Origin: CAZEHS01 sp964424355
GTDB lineage: Bacteria; Bacillota; Clostridia; Peptostreptococcales; Acidaminobacteraceae
Length of the DNA: 64,000 bases
Direction: 5' to 3'
Assembly: GCA_964424355.1 (NCBI GenBank)
Contig: CAYRIO010000001.1
Coordinates: 186,001-250,000, forward strand
Shown: piece by piece, positions 60,601 through 64,000 of the stretch
How positions within the stretch are numbered: the first letter of the stretch is position 1
Layout: each line of letters opens with the position of its first letter
Notes under the pieces: generated by a model
Seen by the model: the letters and a program-made list of their open reading frames with translations, nothing else
Database searches by the model: none
What the model was told of the DNA's origin: nothing
Position numbers and translations under genes: made by a program

Positions 60601-61327
60601 GGCCCGAGCCTTGGAGGCCGGGATGAGTGACCACATCAGCAAGCCGATTGATCCGGATGTGTTATACCGCACGGTGCTGAAGTGGTTTGAAAGACAGAAA
60701 ACCGGAACCGATTTGCAATCAAAACCCGGTGAAAATCCGGATTATCAGGGGCTTTTCCGGATGGAAGAGGGGCTGAGGCGGGCCGGGGGCAAACGGGCAC
60801 TTTACAATTCGCTGCTCAGCCAGTTTAAATCGTCGCTGCCGGACACTTTGGAACGGCTTGAAAGCATCATTGAAGCCAGAAATCCGGAGGATCTAGCCGC
60901 CCTGTGCCATCAATTGAAGGGTGTATCTGGAAACCTGGGGGCAATCAGGCTGTTTCAAACGGTGGAAGCCGCTGAAAAGATGATTTTGGAAGGGGAGGGC
61001 GTGGAAGCCGCAGGCCCTGTGCATGCCATGCTCCGCCAGTACATGTCGGCCCTGGAGGAGCTGGTGATGCCAGCTGATCCCATCGGGTCGGATGGACATG
61101 AAGCCGGACAACTGCAACCGATCCTGCTGAAAATCCATGATCATTTGAAGAATTATGAGGGCGATGCGCTGGATTTATTCCTGGAGAACCAGAATACACT
61201 GGAGCGACGGTTGGGAAGCGATGCTTACAAACGGCTGAAAATCCAGTTGGAAGCCTATCGGTTCGATGAAGCCATTGCTCTGATTGAAAAGCTGCTCAGC
61301 AGCACATCGGAGGTGGAACATGATTGA
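57632..61327 (+). CDS. Large hybrid histidine kinase: sensor-HAMP-GAF-HisKA-HATPase-REC-REC-HPt
   Basis: A ~1231-aa membrane phosphorelay kinase. It has TM1 (~10-35), a helical extracellular domain, TM2 (~210-230) and HAMP (~230-285). A GAF-like domain (~310-440) and a coiled coil (~445-515) follow. HisKA contains NMSHEIRTPMNAIIG (~525) and HATPase has LTSNAVKFTERG, DTGIGMSKDQ and GGTGLGLTISKRL. Receivers follow at ~755-875 (FMDWIMDGMDG) and ~890-1015 (LMDIQMPVMDG). The C-terminal HPt (~1040-1130) carries CHQLKGVSGNLG. It has every phosphorelay part in one chain. Start ATG 57632 follows GGAGGCGCAT. The HD-GYP gene downstream overlaps it. Confidence 0.93.
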   Translation: MKLKQFFSKLTIFHRMVFSYTVVALVVFYLCGFFLWGVYKQASLATNLYEKSFVTTNNLLEARYQVNQIQMDLKDLIMEENAEKRTAMAKQLTVKTNEMVTLLNEANVSFQNATLVDPTQLKNHDAMLITPQSVQSESIQTALDSWLAEINWTVEQVGSGKKQDAWKKNVSSESAATNLITQLNVSIEGAQGFANRAYTEAKASALATVREVAINFGLAMVLLLISSYGVSRSITRPLRSLRDSIDHIAQGNLDGDIPYQNQSNEIGQIATSVGVLQQSAIKDMENQWVKASVNEISSALQQTATIAGFSELLLISLSQSVGMVRGAVYLLDHDTLQLEPVTGYGVSKDDGAYRSYEMGEGLVGQCAKECRSLALEIFPEDWTPIATGLCPVNPGSISLYPIDLNGVVHGVLVMEKMKPLERVHLALMEELMQVAGIIMELIERMNHTQLLLERTQAQANQMEEQAEELRAQKSSLEDFNARLRHQSQELVARSEELEIARNRAEEATQAKSMFLANMSHEIRTPMNAIIGLTHLVLRTPMDFKQRDYLSKIQNASVSLLGIINDILDFSKIEAGRLDLERISFRMDSMLENVAGVISQKAGEKGLEFLFDVDPNIPESLVGDPLRLAQILTNLTSNAVKFTERGEIIVKARLMERQGQKVKLEFTVKDTGIGMSKDQLIKLFSAFTQADGSTTRRYGGTGLGLTISKRLVEMMGGQIWVESMPEEGSLFGFYAWLDQEEAELINTSEPRIGLKGLHALVVDDNASALEIMQDMLRNLGMSVTAVVSGEAAIEAVLSPERGEPYDLVFMDWIMDGMDGLEATRRIKTTAGIKQPKVVMVTAFGNEEVRSGAETVGIEGVLMKPVSTSNLVDTVTSLFSGNQPRLSTEGAPTAVPDLSGIRILLAEDNAINQQIATELLSDAHAIVTAVTNGQEALDWLEQEGAEAVDIILMDIQMPVMDGLEAVRQIRFREVWKDLPVIAMTAHALDEERARALEAGMSDHISKPIDPDVLYRTVLKWFERQKTGTDLQSKPGENPDYQGLFRMEEGLRRAGGKRALYNSLLSQFKSSLPDTLERLESIIEARNPEDLAALCHQLKGVSGNLGAIRLFQTVEAAEKMILEGEGVEAAGPVHAMLRQYMSALEELVMPADPIGSDGHEAGQLQPILLKIHDHLKNYEGDALDLFLENQNTLERRLGSDAYKRLKIQLEAYRFDEAIALIEKLLSSTSEVEHD

Positions 61328-62396
61328 CAAAGAGACGATTTTGATCGTGGACGATACCCCCGACAATCTGACCCTGATGCGAGGCCTGCTGAAAGACAGC
61401 TACCGGGTACTGGTAGCTCCCAATGGCTTGGTGGCCCTGAAAATAGCGGGAGGGGATGTAAAACCGGACTTGATCCTCTTGGACATCATGATGCCGGGGA
61501 TGGATGGCTATGCTGTTTGTGAGGAACTGAAGAAGCACCCGGGGACTTCGGATATCCCCGTGGTTTTCCTGACAGCCCGGACAGAGACTGAGGATGAGGC
61601 CCGGGGGTTTGAAGTGGGGGCCGTGGACTATATCATGAAACCCATCAGTCCGCCCATTGTAATGGCCCGGGTGAAAACCCACCTGCTTCTAAAGAAAAGC
61701 AGGGACTTCCTCAGTGATAAAGCGGAGTACCTGGAATCGGAGGTGAGCCGGAGAACCCGTGAAGTGGAAGTCATCCAGAATGCGACCATCATCGCTCTGG
61801 GATCCCTGGCAGAGACCCGGGACAATGAAACCGGAGATCATATCCGCCGTACTCAGCTGACCATCGGTCTTCTGGCGAGAACCCTCCGTGATCAGGGCTG
61901 TTATGTGAAGGAATTATCAGATCGTTTCATCGAACAGCTGTATCGCTCGGCTCCACTCCACGATATTGGAAAGGTTGGAATTCCGGACCGGATTCTCCTG
62001 AAGCCCGGCAAGCTTGACCCGGAAGAGTTTGAAATCATGAAGACCCACGCGGCACTGGGATACACGGCCCTCAAACAGGCTCAAAGGCAGTTGGGAAGCG
62101 GTCAGACCTTCCTGAGTACCGCCATGGAGATCTGTTTGAGGCACCACGAGAAATGGGATGGGTCCGGGTATCCAGATGGACTGAAAGGACCCGAAATTCC
62201 GCTTTCTGCTCGGCTCATGGCTCTGGCGGATGTCTATGATGCCCTGATCAGTCCCCGGGTGTACAAGGCTGCGTTCTCTCACGAAAGTGCGGTGGAAACA
62301 ATTTTGGAAGGATCCGGATCCCATTTTGATCCGGCGGTCGTTGAAGCGTTCCGGCAGGTGAGCAATCAATTCAGAAACCTGCTGTCAGAAGTTTAA
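61320..62396 (+). CDS. Response regulator with HD-GYP-type phosphodiesterase domain
   Basis: A 358-aa protein: receiver (1-~125, LIVDDTPDNLTL, phosphoacceptor Asp in LLDIMMPGMDG, Lys in MKPISP) and an HD-GYP domain (~150-345) with APLHDIGKVGIPDRILLKPG, the HAALGYTA segment and RHHEKWDGSGYPDGLKG. Such domains hydrolyse c-di-GMP. Its ATG overlaps the hybrid kinase stop by eight bases, so the HPt of that kinase is its likely phosphodonor. This gives the operon an output on c-di-GMP. Confidence 0.93.
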   Translation: MIDKETILIVDDTPDNLTLMRGLLKDSYRVLVAPNGLVALKIAGGDVKPDLILLDIMMPGMDGYAVCEELKKHPGTSDIPVVFLTARTETEDEARGFEVGAVDYIMKPISPPIVMARVKTHLLLKKSRDFLSDKAEYLESEVSRRTREVEVIQNATIIALGSLAETRDNETGDHIRRTQLTIGLLARTLRDQGCYVKELSDRFIEQLYRSAPLHDIGKVGIPDRILLKPGKLDPEEFEIMKTHAALGYTALKQAQRQLGSGQTFLSTAMEICLRHHEKWDGSGYPDGLKGPEIPLSARLMALADVYDALISPRVYKAAFSHESAVETILEGSGSHFDPAVVEAFRQVSNQFRNLLSEV

Positions 62397-62409
62397 AAGG
62401 GAGGTCGCC

Positions 62410-64000
62410 ATGGTATTCAAAGAGAAAGCATTGGCTGAGAAAAGACCGGATCGGATCAGAGATGTGAAGCTGCCACGCCGTGAATCCTATTACCCTTCCC
62501 CGGCGGATTGGCGGGAGGAAATCCTCTATTTCTTATTGCCGGATCGTTTCAGTGATGGCAAGGAGGCGACACGGCCCCTGCTGGATCGAACAAAGCTCAA
62601 AGAGTCCCGAAAAGTACTGGCAGGGGATGCAGTCTGGCGCTGGGACCTGTGGACCCAAAGCGGCGGCGGACGCTGGCAGGGAGGGACGCTGAAAGGGGTG
62701 ATCTCCAAATTAGGCTATCTGAAAAAGCTGGGGATCACTGCCATCTGGTTGGGCCCGGTCTTCAAGCAGCGGGGACATCAGAATACCTACCATGGGTACG
62801 CCATCCAGGATTTTCTGGATGTGGACCCCCGGCTGGGAACCCGGCAGGATCTGGTGGACCTGGTTGATCAAGCCCACGGGCTAGGGCTTCGTGTTATCCT
62901 GGATACCATTTTCAATCACTCCGGTGCAAACTGGCTTTACGGGGCCGGGGAGGACGCCTTCACGCCGGAGTACACAGAAGGCCGCTATCCCTTTGGCTCC
63001 TGGAGAGGTGCCGAGGGGGAAGCCATTGCTGCGATTGCAGGTCCCGAGGACGGTGTGTGGCCCCAGGAGCTGCAGAACACCGATGTGTATACCCGGGCTG
63101 GTCGTGGGAATCTGGGGCAGGGCGAAATCGACAATGCCCAGGCCGAGCACAAACGCACGGATTTTGAAGATCTGCGCAATTTCGAGCTGATGGGCTCCGG
63201 TGTCATTGAGGATCTGGTGCGCTGTTATCAGTACTGGATCGCCCTCACGGACTGTGACGGATTTCGTATCGATACCCTGAAGCATGTGTCTTTGGATGAA
63301 GCCCGCCGGTTCTGCGGGGCCATCAAGGAATTTGCGGCCAATATCGGCAAGGTGGATTTTTTCCTGGTCGGTGAAATCGCCGGGGGCGATTTTGTGGAGG
63401 ACCGGTATCTGGACGTGTTGGAACGGAACCTCAATGCTGCCCTGGATATCGGGGAAATGCGGCTGAGTCTGAATAAGCTGGCCAAAGGCCAGGAGCATCC
63501 CGGCCCGTTTTTTGCCGGTTTCGATGAAGGCACCGCCATCATGGGGACCCATCGGAACCTGGGGAGCCGCCATGTATCCATCCTGGATGATCACGACCAT
63601 GTGTTTGGAGATAAGATCCGTTTTGGGGCGGAGGCAGTAAGCGAGCGGCAGCAGCTGGCCGGAGCCGCGCTGCTGCTCTTCACCTTGGGCGTGCCCTGCA
63701 TCTATGCCGGCACCGAGCTGGGGCTCACAGGGCCGGAACCGGAAGAGCGGCAGTGGCTTTCCAATTGGAAAAAATCCGATGTGTATCTCCGGGAAGCCCT
63801 CTTTGGACCGGAGCATCCCCTGAAGGACGGCCTTTCAGGTCTGCCGGATAAAGCCGAGCGGTTCGATGAAACCCTTCCAGGGTTCGGCCCCTTCGGTACA
63901 CGGGGCTATCACTGCTTTGATGAGAACAATCCTGTTTTTAAAGGGTACTGTGCCATCACGGGTCTGCGGCAAACCCTGCCGGCCCTGCGGTATGGCAGAC
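62410..64000 (+). CDS. Alpha-amylase-family glycoside hydrolase (3' end outside window)
   Basis: At least 530 residues of a GH13-type enzyme. Conserved blocks are seen: DTIFNHSG (block I), DGFRIDTLKHV with the catalytic Asp (block II), FLVGEIAGG with the acid/base Glu (block III) and SILDDHDH (block IV). No signal peptide is present at the N terminus, suggesting a cytoplasmic enzyme for maltodextrin or trehalose-type sugars. AAAAGGGAGG precedes the ATG. The frame remains open to the window edge. Confidence 0.9.
   Translation, partial: MVFKEKALAEKRPDRIRDVKLPRRESYYPSPADWREEILYFLLPDRFSDGKEATRPLLDRTKLKESRKVLAGDAVWRWDLWTQSGGGRWQGGTLKGVISKLGYLKKLGITAIWLGPVFKQRGHQNTYHGYAIQDFLDVDPRLGTRQDLVDLVDQAHGLGLRVILDTIFNHSGANWLYGAGEDAFTPEYTEGRYPFGSWRGAEGEAIAAIAGPEDGVWPQELQNTDVYTRAGRGNLGQGEIDNAQAEHKRTDFEDLRNFELMGSGVIEDLVRCYQYWIALTDCDGFRIDTLKHVSLDEARRFCGAIKEFAANIGKVDFFLVGEIAGGDFVEDRYLDVLERNLNAALDIGEMRLSLNKLAKGQEHPGPFFAGFDEGTAIMGTHRNLGSRHVSILDDHDHVFGDKIRFGAEAVSERQQLAGAALLLFTLGVPCIYAGTELGLTGPEPEERQWLSNWKKSDVYLREALFGPEHPLKDGLSGLPDKAERFDETLPGFGPFGTRGYHCFDENNPVFKGYCAITGLRQTLPALRYGR

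Noticed and set aside
1..64000. Phage, transposase, integrase, rRNA or tRNA genes
   Set aside because: None was seen; the MITE-like repeats are the only mobile-element traces.

Overview
The window looks like the chromosome of an anaerobic, fermentative Firmicute (Clostridia). The evidence is the gene content (methylaspartate glutamate fermentation, pyruvate formate-lyase, a SigI/RsgI pair, DUF1904 and DUF6648 proteins), strong AGGAGG-type ribosome binding sites with many GTG/TTG starts, and classical hairpin-plus-U terminators. The genus cannot be named from the sequence. No rRNA, tRNA, CRISPR array, transposase or phage gene was recognised.

Layout. (1) 1-6070: the 3' part of a bacterial microcompartment (BMC) operon: a vertex protein cut by the window edge, PduS-like flavin/Fe-S protein, PduT-like trimer, EutQ-like cupin, a hexamer shell protein with an unusual C-terminal domain, CoA-acylating aldehyde dehydrogenase, PduL phosphotransacylase and a second hexamer. 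A convergent iron alcohol dehydrogenase follows. The signature enzyme must lie upstream. (2) 7.7-10.2 kb: small alarmone synthetase, metallophosphoesterase and two conserved hypothetical proteins. (3) 10.3-18.1 kb: a phosphorelay cluster (lone receiver, solute-binding lipoprotein, Cache kinase, two REC-first hybrid kinases) with no output domain. (4) 18.2-35.1 kb: a TetR regulator and two adjacent chemosensory clusters (poly-HAMP MCP, CheR, CheA, CheW, CheB, receivers; then dCache MCP, CheW, CheA, a receiver with an odd tail), including two decayed fragments (HPt and GGDEF). (5) 35.1-38.8 kb, minus strand, AT-rich: a lactococcin-972-type bacteriocin with its ABC exporter, apparently acquired. 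(6) 39.2-50.4 kb: a nearly complete glutamate-to-pyruvate-plus-acetate pathway through methylaspartate, mesaconate and citramalate (glutamate mutase, methylaspartase, two-subunit class I hydratase, citrate-lyase-type citramalate lyase with CitC and CitX), carrying two copies of a palindromic MITE-like repeat and preceded by an unidentified structured RNA candidate. (7) 50.4-57.5 kb, minus strand: RsgI/SigI, a HIT protein, then pflB-pflA-monooxygenase-alcohol dehydrogenase under a ZTP (pfl) riboswitch with an overlapping terminator. (8) 57.6-64 kb: a large hybrid kinase, an HD-GYP response regulator and the start of an alpha-amylase-family enzyme.

Working together, glutamate fermentation yields pyruvate and acetate, and Pfl converts pyruvate to acetyl-CoA and formate. 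The BMC would process an aldehyde from an unseen substrate to acyl-phosphate and alcohol. The density of sensory proteins suggests a motile or surface-responsive anaerobe tuned to amino acids; one chemoreceptor carries what looks like the dCache amino-acid-binding motif. The most noteworthy signals are the bacteriocin island with its promoter palindrome, the structured leader before the glutamate mutase operon, the receiver with an Rpn/transposase-like tail, the BMC hexamer with a SAP/Rho-N-like domain and the repeats in the glutamate operon.
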